Source: an uncultured Methanofollis sp. (GTDB lineage Archaea > Halobacteriota > Methanomicrobia > Methanomicrobiales > Methanofollaceae). Taken from it: DNA of 35,132 nucleotides. Below are positions 15,725 through 23,677 of this stretch, piece after piece. Within the stretch, counting starts at the first letter, position 1. Every line of letters starts with the position of its first letter. Position numbers and translations under genes: made by a program. The notes beneath the pieces are model-generated. The model saw only the letters and a list, made by a program, of their open reading frames with translations, had not been told where the DNA came from and did no database searches. The stretch lies in assembly GCF_937919355.1 (NCBI RefSeq), contig NZ_CALFSA010000021.1, forward strand, positions 1 to 35,132, read 5' to 3'.

Positions 15725-17089
15725 CTATGAAGGGGCCGCCCCTTTTTCCAGGGGCAGACCGGCATTTATCCAGGCTGTCATGCCGCCGAGGACGGTGGTC
15801 AGCTGTGTGTAGCCGTGCCTGAGCAGGATAGATACGACGAGGCTCGCCTTGAAGCCGCTGTCGCAGATGACATAGACGTCCCTGTCCCGCGGCACCCACG
15901 CAAGGCGTCCCTCGATATGGCCGGCATAGATGTGGACAGAGCCAGGGATATGCCCTGTCCTCTCCCTGTCGCCGGTAGCCCTGACGTCGAGGACAAACCG
16001 GTCTGCACCGACCTCATGGACGGAGCATGTGCCGCACCGCCCGACATGCCGACCACTCCTGGCCCATGCCGCCATCCCCCCGGCACAATATCCCGAGATC
16101 AGGTCATAGCCGATCCGCCGGGCCTGCACCTCGGCACTGGCGATGCCATCGTCGAACTCGTCGACAAAGATGACCGGGTGCGTGTAGTCGGCATAGTACC
16201 CAAGGAAGGAGGAGATACCGTTCTGCCAGATGCTCAGACTGCCCGGCACATGCCCGGCCGCAAAGGCCGACGGCCCCCTGATATCAACGACCTGCGCACC
16301 CTTCGCCGCCGCATCGGCGACCTTGTCAGGTGAGAGGGGGCGGACCGGGTGGCCGGTATCGATCGGGGGAGGGCCTGCACGGTTGTAGCGTTCCATCACG
16401 GCAAAATACGGCGGATAATAGTGGTGCTCCCCGACCTTGAGAGTGGTGAAGGCGTCTCTGTTCATGCCGAGGGCGGGGTTCGTCCTCTTCTCGTACCCGA
16501 TCGTCGTGAATGGCCTGTCGGCGATCTCGCCGCCGCAGATAGACCCGGCCCCGTGGGCCGGGCAGACGATGACGCCGTCGCCGAGGGGAAGGATCTTTTT
16601 CTGGAGAGAGTCATGGAGTTTCCCTGCCATCTCAGCGAGGCGGTCCGGGAAAAAGTCTGTCCTGCCAACGTCGCCGGCAAAGAGAGCGTCGCCGGTGAAG
16701 ACGAGGAAGGGGTCGCGGGAGACCCGCGTGTCGGTCAGCACGAGCGATATGCTCTCCTCGGTGTGGCCGGGCGTTTCGAGTACGCTGAGACGGAGTGGGC
16801 CGATGGTGAAACCGTCGCCTTCACGGACAGGGACACCATATGCGAAGTCCATCTGCGACCCGTGCAGGACCTGTGCCCCGGTCTTCTCTGCAAGTTCGAG
16901 AGAACCGACACAGTAGTCTTCGTTCCTGTGGGTCTCGACGATGTGGGTGATCGCAAGGCCGTGCCGCCGGGCAACGTCCAGGTAGACGTCGATGTCGCGC
17001 CGCGGGTCGATGACGGCCGCCGCACCTCCTGCCCCGACCAGGTAGGAGTTGTGCGCCAGTCCCTCTGAGACGATTCTTTCGATGATCAT
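15725..17089 (-). CDS. MBL-fold hydrolase fused to two rhodanese domains (persulfide dioxygenase-like)
   Basis: The N-terminal metallo-beta-lactamase domain (about 1-230) is followed by two rhodanese domains (about 250-345 and 360-450). In place of the usual HxHxDH it reads HRNEDY (54-59), with His109 (ETPGH), Asp134 (FTGDALF) and His179 (CPAHG). The retained His54, His109 and Asp134 correspond to the three iron ligands of ETHE1-type persulfide dioxygenases, while the second-metal ligands are lost. The first rhodanese domain has no catalytic Cys (FVDEFDDG); the second has Cys409 in ICDSGFKAS. A role in sulfane-sulfur handling is likely by inference. There is a TATA box at 17119-17126 on the minus strand. 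Confidence 0.85.
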   Translation of the reverse strand: MIIERIVSEGLAHNSYLVGAGGAAAVIDPRRDIDVYLDVARRHGLAITHIVETHRNEDYCVGSLELAEKTGAQVLHGSQMDFAYGVPVREGDGFTIGPLRLSVLETPGHTEESISLVLTDTRVSRDPFLVFTGDALFAGDVGRTDFFPDRLAEMAGKLHDSLQKKILPLGDGVIVCPAHGAGSICGGEIADRPFTTIGYEKRTNPALGMNRDAFTTLKVGEHHYYPPYFAVMERYNRAGPPPIDTGHPVRPLSPDKVADAAAKGAQVVDIRGPSAFAAGHVPGSLSIWQNGISSFLGYYADYTHPVIFVDEFDDGIASAEVQARRIGYDLISGYCAGGMAAWARSGRHVGRCGTCSVHEVGADRFVLDVRATGDRERTGHIPGSVHIYAGHIEGRLAWVPRDRDVYVICDSGFKASLVVSILLRHGYTQLTTVLGGMTAWINAGLPLEKGAAPS

Positions 17090-17091
17090 GT

Positions 17092-17126
17092 CCCCTCGCT
17101 GAGGGGTATCGATCTCTCTATATAAA
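17092..17126 (-). promoter_or_regulatory. TATA box and 15-bp palindrome before the MBL-rhodanese gene
   Basis: On the minus strand a strong TATA box (tttatata, 17119-17126) is followed by a perfect inverted repeat with 6-bp arms cccctc/gagggg and a 3-nt centre (17092-17106), which ends two bases before ATG 17089. The repeat overlaps the expected transcription start and the ribosome binding site (gagggga), so it could act as an operator or as a small leader hairpin. Confidence 0.45.
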
Positions 17127-17151
17127 CCTGCCCGACACGCAGGCAGGCGCG

Positions 17152-17157
17152 AAAAAA
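17152..17157 (-). terminator. Oligo-T tract after the YbjQ gene
   Basis: Six T residues on the minus strand lie a few bases past the YbjQ stop codon, just before the promoter of the next gene on the same strand. Confidence 0.35.
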
Positions 17158-17162
17158 GGGAT

Positions 17163-17474
17163 TTACCTCAGCCTGACGGCAGTCCCGTAGGCCATCAGTT
17201 CGGCGGCGCCGGGCATTGCCTCCGCGGTCGAGAACCTGAGGCCGATGACGGCGTTGGCACCGAGTTTCTCGGCCTCTTTCTCCATCCTATTAAGGGCGAT
17301 ATCCCGTGCCTCGGAGAGCATCTCGGTGTAGGCCGTGATCTCCCCGCCGACCATGCCCTTCAACCCGCTCAGGATGTCACGCCCGATATTCTTTGCCTGT
17401 ACAGTGCTGCCCACGACGAGGCCGAGCACCTCGAATTCGTGGCCGGGGATGGATTCAGTGGTTGTGATGATCAT
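17163..17474 (-). CDS. YbjQ family (UPF0145) protein
   Basis: The 103-residue protein has the complete family pattern: ITTTESIPGHEFEVLGLVVGSTVQAKNIGRDI, then GGEITAYTEMLSEARDIALNRMEKEAEKLGANAVIGLRF. YbjQ proteins form a small pentameric alpha/beta fold of unknown function, sometimes proposed to bind heavy metals. The start at ATG 17474 is supported by ggtgaaac upstream and by family length; a longer frame to 17579 adds unrelated residues. Confidence 0.9.
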   Translation of the reverse strand: MIITTTESIPGHEFEVLGLVVGSTVQAKNIGRDILSGLKGMVGGEITAYTEMLSEARDIALNRMEKEAEKLGANAVIGLRFSTAEAMPGAAELMAYGTAVRLR

Positions 17475-17654
17475 CGTTGTTTCACCAGAATATACAGGAA
17501 ATTTTCGGCACGGTGCGATATATGCTTTCTTCACCGACGGCACCCCGCTCACAAAGATCGTCTCTTCAGCCCATCCCACATCGAGGCTACGAAAATATTC
17601 GCGGTCTTGAAAAGCACTATATCATGCCGGGACGAACTCAGGGCGGTGGAAAAG

Positions 17655-18017
17655 ATGCATGGAAGACCATGGATAACTGCCCTGGCACTCTTCGCACTCA
17701 TCTGCGGCGCAGTGCTCATCGCAGGGTGCACCGGCACCGACAGCGGCAAAGAGTTGAATGAGACCCCCGGCGGAACGGTGACCGAGACAGTGACCGCCGG
17801 GATCACCGGCACCGGCACAGTGACCTACATCGACCTCGAAGGCGGTTTTTACGGGATCGTCGCAGACAACGGTACGCACTACCTGCCCCTGGACCTCGAC
17901 CCGGCATTCGAGCAGGACGGACTGAAGGTGACGTTCACCCTCGAACCTGCCAGAGATATAATGACCATCCAGCAGTGGGGGACGCCGGTGAAGGTGATTT
18001 CCATCGAGAGGACCTGA
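17655..18017 (+). CDS. Small predicted lipoprotein, hypothetical
   Basis: The 120-residue protein has an N-terminal basic residue, a hydrophobic core (ITALALFALICGAVLI) and a lipobox IAGC with Cys25. The mature part starts with a Thr/Gly-rich linker, then a compact beta-rich domain (about 55-120: TGTVTYIDLEGGFYGIVADNG) suggestive of an OB-like barrel. A TATA box (ctatatcat, about 17613-17621) and ggcggtgga before ATG 17655 support this start. No family is recognised beyond similar methanogen lipoproteins. Confidence 0.75.
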   Translation: MHGRPWITALALFALICGAVLIAGCTGTDSGKELNETPGGTVTETVTAGITGTGTVTYIDLEGGFYGIVADNGTHYLPLDLDPAFEQDGLKVTFTLEPARDIMTIQQWGTPVKVISIERT

Positions 18018-18034
18018 AAGACAGGCCCGCACTC

Positions 18035-18853
18035 TCACACGTACGCATCGCTTTTCTGTTCTCCCGGAGAAGCGGCGTGCTTCTCCGGCATGCCCGCACC
18101 GCCCTCTGGGATGACACACCTGACGCCGGCGATCTCACCGATGATCACGGGCAGTCCATAGACCTCCTCGATCACGTCGGCCGTGACGACCTCGCGGCCG
18201 CCGTGGGCGTAGATATGCCCGGCCTTCAGGAAGATAAAGCGGTCCGCGTACCTGAACGCCTGATTGAGGTCGTGCATCGTCATCACCGCCGCAATATTGT
18301 GCTGGCGGACGACCTGCACGATTGTGGAGAGGATCTCCACCTGGTTTTTGAGGTCCAGACTGCTCGTCGGTTCGTCGAGGAGGAGGATTTTCGGTTCCTG
18401 CACGAGGGCCCGAGCGATTGCAATCTTCTGGAGTTCGCCGCCGCTCATCTCGTCGATGTAGGAGAGGCGGAGATGGTCCATGGAGAGGCGGTGGAAGACA
18501 GCGTCGACGATCCTGAGGTCGTGCCCGGTGACGTCCCACCCTATATGAGGGCGGCGGCCGAGGAGGACGGCGTCGAACGCGGTCAACCGCCCGGTCTCCA
18601 CCCTCTGGGGGACGTAGCCGACCCTCCGGGCGATATCCATCAGGTCAAGCTGACAGAGGTCTTCGCCGTCGAGGTTGACGACGCCGCTTTTCGGGCGGAG
18701 GATACGGTTGAGACACTTCAGGAGAGTCGTCTTTCCGACACCGTTCGGGCCGAGGATCGCGACGACCTCGCCCCTATCGATGGAGAAGGCGATCTTGCTG
18801 AGGACCTCACGGTTCTTGTAGAGGAAACAGAGTTCATCGACAGAGAGGATCAC
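18035..18853 (-). CDS. Iron-siderophore/cobalamin-type ABC transporter ATP-binding protein
   Basis: The 272-residue ATPase (FecE/FhuC/BtuD type) has Walker A GPNGVGKT (35-42), Q-loop GYVPQRVE, signature MSGGELQKIAIARAL, Walker B ILLLDEPTSSLD and the switch His in TMHDLNQA. The GTG at 18853 overlaps the permease stop by four bases (GTGA), indicating translational coupling; a longer upstream frame would run inside the permease gene. It powers uptake through the adjacent permease. Confidence 0.92.
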   Translation of the reverse strand: MILSVDELCFLYKNREVLSKIAFSIDRGEVVAILGPNGVGKTTLLKCLNRILRPKSGVVNLDGEDLCQLDLMDIARRVGYVPQRVETGRLTAFDAVLLGRRPHIGWDVTGHDLRIVDAVFHRLSMDHLRLSYIDEMSGGELQKIAIARALVQEPKILLLDEPTSSLDLKNQVEILSTIVQVVRQHNIAAVMTMHDLNQAFRYADRFIFLKAGHIYAHGGREVVTADVIEEVYGLPVIIGEIAGVRCVIPEGGAGMPEKHAASPGEQKSDAYV

Positions 18854-19965
18854 CGCCTGTACCCCCGTATGAGCAGGTAGATGAAGACAGGCGCCCCCAT
18901 GAAAGCCGTCAGGACGGCAACAGGAAGGACATACGGCGCCACGATGAGACGGGCGACGGTGTCGGAGGCGAGGAGGAGGAGACCGCCCATCACGCACGAC
19001 CCCGGGATCAGGTAACGCTGGTCGTCGCCGATGACCCGTCTCACCATGTGCGGGCAGACCAGTCCCACAAACCCGATCACCCCGAGGAAAGAGACGATCA
19101 CGGCGGAGACGAGCGCCGCAACGATCATCCCGATGTTCCGCACCCTCTCGACATTGACGCCGAGTCCTTTTGCGGTCTCGTCACCGGCATCGATGGAGTT
19201 GTAGTTCCAGCGGTTCGCGAGGAAGAAGATGCATGCCCCGGCAACGACGAAGGCCATGACACCGAGTTCCTCCCAGTTGATACGGCCGACGTCGCCGAAG
19301 GTCCAGAAGACGACCGCGGCGAGTTGCGTGTCGTCGGCGAAGTACTGGAGGAACATCGTCCCGGCCGTGAAGAGTGAGGAGAGAGCGACGCCAGCGAGGA
19401 CCATCACCTCGGGAGACGCCCCGCGTATACGGGAGATGAGAAGGATCACGGCAGTGGCAAGGAGGCAGAAAGCGAATGCCACGACTGTCGTCAGGTAGGG
19501 GTTGTTGAGGGTGACGGCACTGGCGACCGTCGACTGCATCTGGCCAGTGCCGAGGACGATGACAGAGACGGCCGCCCCGAAGGCACCGGCATTCGAGATG
19601 CCGAGGGTGAAGGGCGAACCGAGGGGATTTCTGAGGATCGACTGCATCGCGACCCCCGCCACCGAGAGGCCGACGCCAGCAACGATGGCGGCGAGTGCCT
19701 GCGGGAGGCGGATGTTCCAGATGATCCGGTCCCAGTTGCCCGGTTCGTCCATGGAGGCGCCCGGCTGGAGGAGCGCGGTGATCCGGTCGATGGATCCGTT
19801 CACGATGGAGAGAAAGACGTCGGACGGCGGAATGCTGACCGCACCGACAGAGATGGATATGATCAGAAGGAAAAAAAGGAGGACGAGTCCCCCGAGGACC
19901 CAGAGGTACTTGCGCCGCACATATCCCAGGTAGTCCGCGGGGACGGTCCCGTCTGCGAAGTGCAC
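18850..19965 (-). CDS. FecCD/BtuC-type ABC transporter permease
   Basis: The 371-residue permease has about ten hydrophobic spans with family motifs RLPQALAAIVAGVGLSVAGVAMQSILRNPLGSPFTLGISNAGAFGA, GVALSSLF and GVIGFVGLVCPHMVRRVIGDDQRYLIP. It pairs with the downstream ATPase and upstream binding lipoprotein, in the standard order for iron-complex importers. The 44-bp gap to the binding-protein gene suggests one transcript. Confidence 0.93.
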   Translation of the reverse strand: MHFADGTVPADYLGYVRRKYLWVLGGLVLLFFLLIISISVGAVSIPPSDVFLSIVNGSIDRITALLQPGASMDEPGNWDRIIWNIRLPQALAAIVAGVGLSVAGVAMQSILRNPLGSPFTLGISNAGAFGAAVSVIVLGTGQMQSTVASAVTLNNPYLTTVVAFAFCLLATAVILLISRIRGASPEVMVLAGVALSSLFTAGTMFLQYFADDTQLAAVVFWTFGDVGRINWEELGVMAFVVAGACIFFLANRWNYNSIDAGDETAKGLGVNVERVRNIGMIVAALVSAVIVSFLGVIGFVGLVCPHMVRRVIGDDQRYLIPGSCVMGGLLLLASDTVARLIVAPYVLPVAVLTAFMGAPVFIYLLIRGYRR

Positions 19966-20009
19966 CTCTCTACATCCTCCCTGTCAATCTCATGCCATGA
20001 ACCATTGCG

Positions 20010-21173
20010 TCACACCGTGATCTGCGTGAAGCCGAGGTCCCTGTACTGGCCGTTCAGGTCGTTGAAGACGGGTTTGCCGAGGAAGAAGGTGTAGATCTCG
20101 TCCGCCTTCTTGACAGGATCGACGTCGACGAAACGGTCGGGGTAGAGGGTCTTCCCGATGAAGTATGCGTCGGCGAGCACGGTCTCGAAGTTCGTGTTGT
20201 AGAAGTTGTACGGGAGGACGCCGTAGACCCTACCTTCCTTCGATGCGGAGAGGCCCTGCAGCGCGGAGTCGGCCTTCAACTCACCGATCGCTCCGTCGTT
20301 CTCCATCTGGACGGTGCCGACGTCGACGAAGACATACCCGGGGTCCCAGTCGACGAGCGCTTCTTTCGCGATATCAGCGTGGGCCGTGCCCATGCCTGCG
20401 GCGACATTTTTTGCGTGCACCCAGAGGAAAGGAGGGTAGGCAGGTTCAGTGGAGATGATGCCGTGAGCACCCGCCGAGGAGACGCCACCGACATAGACGG
20501 TCTTCTGTTCGGCTTCAGGTATGTCTCCTGTCCGGCGCTCAAGGTCGGCAACCGTCTCTTCGATATAGGCGATCACCTCTTCGGCCCGGTCCTCTTTCCC
20601 GAGGACTTCGCCCATCGTGCGGAGGCCATCGTACATCTCGGCCTTCTCAGCGTCGTTCCGCAGAGAACCGTACGGGAACGCGACGACCGGGATGCCAGTC
20701 TTCTCCTCCAGTTTGTCGGCCTCGGCAGCACTTGTCCCGTATGCCGTCCCGCTCGAACCCGTCTTGAAGATGAGTTGCGGGTTGATCCCCAGGATCTTCT
20801 CCGGGTCGTCCTTGCCCCTGAACTCACCGATCAGGGGGAGGTCCCTGAACTGTGACCCATAGACAAGGGCATATGGACGGCCTTCGATCGCGTTCTCCTT
20901 CTTCTCGATGCTGTCCACACCGATAGCAAGGTCCTGGCCCTGCAGGTACACAAGGTAGCGGAGACATCCCGACCCTGAGCAGACGACGCTCTCCAGCGGC
21001 GACGGGACGGTGACGTTTCGACCGAAGCCGTCGGTGACGGTGATCTCGGAGGACTGCGCAGGGGTTACTGCCGGAGTCTGCTGGACAGGCGATGACATTC
21101 CCGTGCATCCAGCCACGGCGATCATGGCGGCAACGAGTGCCACCAGAATAGTACTATTTTTAAAACATATCAT
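20010..21173 (-). CDS. Iron-type ABC transporter substrate-binding lipoprotein
   Basis: The 387-residue protein has a signal peptide with lipobox AVAGC (Cys23), a short linker and a FecB/BtuF-type bilobal fold (ITVTDGFGRNVTVPSPLESVVC, then lobe 2 from about 210). It binds the substrate outside the membrane and delivers it to the permease. The ligand is probably an iron complex or corrinoid and cannot be fixed from sequence. ATG 21173 has a good site (ggtgag). First gene of the importer operon, under a palindromic promoter. Confidence 0.9.
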   Translation of the reverse strand: MICFKNSTILVALVAAMIAVAGCTGMSSPVQQTPAVTPAQSSEITVTDGFGRNVTVPSPLESVVCSGSGCLRYLVYLQGQDLAIGVDSIEKKENAIEGRPYALVYGSQFRDLPLIGEFRGKDDPEKILGINPQLIFKTGSSGTAYGTSAAEADKLEEKTGIPVVAFPYGSLRNDAEKAEMYDGLRTMGEVLGKEDRAEEVIAYIEETVADLERRTGDIPEAEQKTVYVGGVSSAGAHGIISTEPAYPPFLWVHAKNVAAGMGTAHADIAKEALVDWDPGYVFVDVGTVQMENDGAIGELKADSALQGLSASKEGRVYGVLPYNFYNTNFETVLADAYFIGKTLYPDRFVDVDPVKKADEIYTFFLGKPVFNDLNGQYRDLGFTQITV

Positions 21174-21205
21174 ACTCTCACCAATTAGATCAATACAAAA
21201 ATAAT

Positions 21206-21249
21206 ACTTAAGCGCACATATTTAAGTGTATGTAATCATTAACACATAC
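21206..21249 (-). promoter_or_regulatory. Two abutting 22-bp palindromes over the ABC-importer promoter
   Basis: Two inverted repeats stand end to end: acttaa-N10-ttaagt (21206-21227) and gtatgt-N10-acatac (21228-21249). Each has 6-bp perfect arms and a 10-bp spacer. On the minus strand a strong TATA box (ttaaata, within 21219-21225) lies inside the first, predicting transcription from about 21196 and a 23-nt leader with ggtgag. A repressor bound here would block TBP, as metal-dependent repressors do in archaea. Regulator identity is unknown. Confidence 0.6.
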
Positions 21250-21456
21250 TATATTGAATATGCTGCGAATTTTTGTTATGGATCCAAATAAAAATATAAT
21301 TTGATGGATAATATGCCTGCAAACAGAAAAACGTTTCCCCTGCCGTAGATCCAGGAACAGAGGGGGAGAAGCCTATACCTGCCGCAGAAGATGAAAACTC
21401 CTTCCCCAACCACTGTCAGCACAGTCTTTTTAACCTCTGACCCATGTCTCCTCATC

Positions 21457-21939
21457 ATGGGACGCGGGACCGTGTACATCACCTTTGCCGGACGGTCGAT
21501 CTGGGCGCTCCTCAACACCTACCACGCCGTCCTGCGGGAAGGGAGGTGCCTCCCCGAGGAGGTCCATATCATCGCGGAGACACCGTGCATGCCCGACACG
21601 GCCGCGGCAGTCAGGGGGATCGGGATCATCTCGCGGCGGTACGGGACCTCGCCCGCCGTATCGGTGACCGCGGTGCCGTGCGGAGACTTTGCCGGTGCCG
21701 CAGGGACAGTGCTCGACCTCGCCCGCCGCCGGGCCGGAGAGGGGTACGAGATCGCCCTCGACATCACGCCGGGCAGAAAGGCCCTCATTGTCTCGGCATG
21801 CCTGACCCTCGCCGACGCCGGCATCGTCCCCGCACACATCTTCTACCTCGGTCTCCAGGGCAGAGAGTCCCTGCCCCTCCCGCACCCCATGATCCCGCTC
21901 CACCTCCAGGCCCTCCATGACCTTGCAGGAGGGGCCTGA
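21457..21939 (+). CDS. CARF-like Rossmann-fold protein (predicted nucleotide-ligand sensor)
   Basis: The 160-residue protein matches the layout of CARF domains, which bind cyclic oligoadenylates: strand 1 TVYITFAGRSIWALLNTYHAVL with the loop AGRS, a second strand EEVHIIAETP, and the key strand-loop EIALDITPGRKALIVSACLTLADAG, equivalent to the CARF 'D-[LI]-T-G-G-T-K' motif, then AHIFYLGL. It has no effector or HTH domain of its own. The transcript appears leaderless: TATA ttttTAAcc (about 21427-21433) lies about 26 bp before ATG 21457, so an ATG at 21391 is unlikely. The stop overlaps the PIN gene start by one base (TGATG), so the two are coupled. Assignment is by motif pattern only. Confidence 0.6.
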   Translation: MGRGTVYITFAGRSIWALLNTYHAVLREGRCLPEEVHIIAETPCMPDTAAAVRGIGIISRRYGTSPAVSVTAVPCGDFAGAAGTVLDLARRRAGEGYEIALDITPGRKALIVSACLTLADAGIVPAHIFYLGLQGRESLPLPHPMIPLHLQALHDLAGGA

Positions 21940-22955
21940 TGCCGGCGACAAGCGAGGTGATCGAAGGCAGGGAACTGACCGTCCTTGCAAACCTCTTCGC
22001 CGACGGCTTCACCCTTTCATACCCCATCTACGGGACTGACATCCTCTCTGTCCGGCCTTCTGCCGAAGGATATGCAATCAAGGTACTCTGCCGGTATGAG
22101 GACTTCTTCAATGGTGCAGAGCATTTCGGGGAGCATGCACAGGAGATGCCTCTCTTCACCGACTTCGAGGAGTGCCTCCTTGCAAGCGGGATCACTGCCT
22201 ACGAGAACCTCGACGAGTTTGCGACGCGGGCAGACCTGTACCGCGACCTGAGGAAGGACGTGTACTACGGGATCGACACAAACCTCCTGTACCACCGGTT
22301 CGTCACCGTCACCGGCGCCCTGCAACCCGAAGAGACGATCCTGGTCGACGTTGTCAGGCAGGAGATCGAGTACGTCCTCAACCACAAGTACTCGGCCCGC
22401 CTGATCGGTGAACTCGTTGCAGGCGCCCCGGAAAAAGAATGGATCATCGCGGAGTTCGAGAACAGGCGGAAGAAGAAGTCAAGGAAGGCGGCGTACCGTG
22501 CGATGGCCGAGTACAGGGCGCTCCGCGACCGCGCCATCCTCCTTGATTCGGGGCAGAAGGCCACACATGCCACACGGGAGAACGACCAGTTCATTGTCAG
22601 GGCGCTCAGGCAATTCGAGGAGGAGCGTTTCAGCCTCCCCGTCCTCCTCACCGCCGACGCTGCAATGGCCGACCTCTGCGATGCCGGAGGCCTCGAATAC
22701 TTCCTCTTCAGGGCGCCCTACCATGCACGGCCGGGATTTGTCTCTCCAGAGGCGCTCCTCGGTTTCATCGCCGACCTTGCCGTGACCTTCGGGGTCGTGG
22801 AGATCGAGGGGACCTGCATCTTCAGCGAGTACGGCGGCAAGGGCAACGACGCCGATGCCTTCAAACTAACATTCATAGATGAGGATCTGCATACAGAGTT
22901 TGCACTGGACGTGGACGTATGCAGACATCTTCTGGCCCTCGGGATAGAGAGGTAA
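21939..22955 (+). CDS. PIN-domain nuclease, predicted partner of the CARF-like protein
   Basis: A 338-residue protein. After an N-terminal domain (about 1-105) with no recognised family comes a PIN domain with acidic residues in order: Asp113 (YYGIDTNLLYHRF), Glu142/Glu144 (RQEIEYVLN), Asp216 (ENDQFIVRAL) and Asp240/Asp245 (LLTADAAMADLC). A basic, helical insert (about 165-200, ENRRKKKSRKAAYRAM) could bind nucleic acid. A C-terminal region (about 270-338) follows. PIN domains cut RNA, more rarely DNA, with divalent metal. It is not a short VapC toxin. Coupling to the CARF-like gene suggests a ligand-gated nuclease; this is inference. Confidence 0.7.
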   Translation: MPATSEVIEGRELTVLANLFADGFTLSYPIYGTDILSVRPSAEGYAIKVLCRYEDFFNGAEHFGEHAQEMPLFTDFEECLLASGITAYENLDEFATRADLYRDLRKDVYYGIDTNLLYHRFVTVTGALQPEETILVDVVRQEIEYVLNHKYSARLIGELVAGAPEKEWIIAEFENRRKKKSRKAAYRAMAEYRALRDRAILLDSGQKATHATRENDQFIVRALRQFEEERFSLPVLLTADAAMADLCDAGGLEYFLFRAPYHARPGFVSPEALLGFIADLAVTFGVVEIEGTCIFSEYGGKGNDADAFKLTFIDEDLHTEFALDVDVCRHLLALGIER

Positions 22956-23605
22956 AGGCCCTCCTCTTCGACATGGACAACACGCTCTGGGACTTTGTCA
23001 CGGCAAAGCAGGCGGCATGCCACGCCGTCGTCGACTTCCTGAAAGTGGGCGACGGTGAAGACCTTTACCAGTACTTCAGGAGGCCGGGGGTCGGTTTCGA
23101 GGACCCGGGAAACATCCTCGACTATATCAGGGACATCAACGCCCCTGCCGCCTCATTCCCCCGCTGCTGTACGGTCTACGAGAAGACGAAACTCGCCGCC
23201 ATCTCTCCCTACGAAGGAGCGGCCGAGACCCTGTCCTCGCTTACGGACGCCGGCATCCCCCTTGCAGTCGTCACCGACGCTCACTCATCTCAGGCAAAGA
23301 GGAGGCTTGAGAAGGCCGGGCTCAGCGAGTATTTCTCCTGCATCGTCACCCCGGACATTTCAGGGCAGAGAAAACCCGAACCTGCGTCCTTCCTCTATGC
23401 ACTCGGTGCCCTCGATGCCGACGCCGCGGAGGCGATGGTCGTCGGCGACAGCATCAGGCGGGAGATCGAACCGGCACATGGTCTCGGCATGAAGACGGCC
23501 TACGCCCTGTACGGCGACAGGAGCGACAGTCCGGTATCCCTCCTCTGCAGGCCCGACTTCGTCCTCCATGACATCAGAGACCTCATAGAGATCCTGAAGC
23601 TCTGA
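22919..23605 (+). CDS. HAD superfamily hydrolase
   Basis: The 228-residue protein shows the four HAD motifs: I, FDMDNTLW (Asp18 nucleophile, Asp20); II, AVVTDAH (Thr); III, QRKPEP (Lys); IV, VVGDSIRREIEPAHGLGMKT (Asp). The helical cap between I and II suits a phosphatase acting on a small phosphorylated metabolite. Its ATG at 22919 overlaps the PIN gene by 37 bp, and no later start retains motif I, so it belongs to the same operon. Whether it shares a function with the CARF-like and PIN proteins is unknown. Confidence 0.87.
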   Translation: MQTSSGPRDREVKALLFDMDNTLWDFVTAKQAACHAVVDFLKVGDGEDLYQYFRRPGVGFEDPGNILDYIRDINAPAASFPRCCTVYEKTKLAAISPYEGAAETLSSLTDAGIPLAVVTDAHSSQAKRRLEKAGLSEYFSCIVTPDISGQRKPEPASFLYALGALDADAAEAMVVGDSIRREIEPAHGLGMKTAYALYGDRSDSPVSLLCRPDFVLHDIRDLIEILKL

Positions 23606-23668
23606 ATCTTGTGCATTCTCCCTATCACTGCGGGGGGAACAATCGGACACCCTCAGGGCCTGATGATT

Positions 23669-23675
23669 AAAAAAA
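23669..23675 (-). terminator. Oligo-T terminator of the hxlB-aminotransferase-M42 operon
   Basis: Seven T residues on the minus strand follow the M42 peptidase stop codon within a few bases, in the gap between convergent genes. Confidence 0.5.
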
Positions 23676-23677
23676 GA

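Noticed and set aside
21939..22955. VapC-type toxin of a toxin-antitoxin pair
   Set aside because: The protein is more than twice VapC length and the upstream partner has a CARF-like fold pattern, not that of a short DNA-binding antitoxin.
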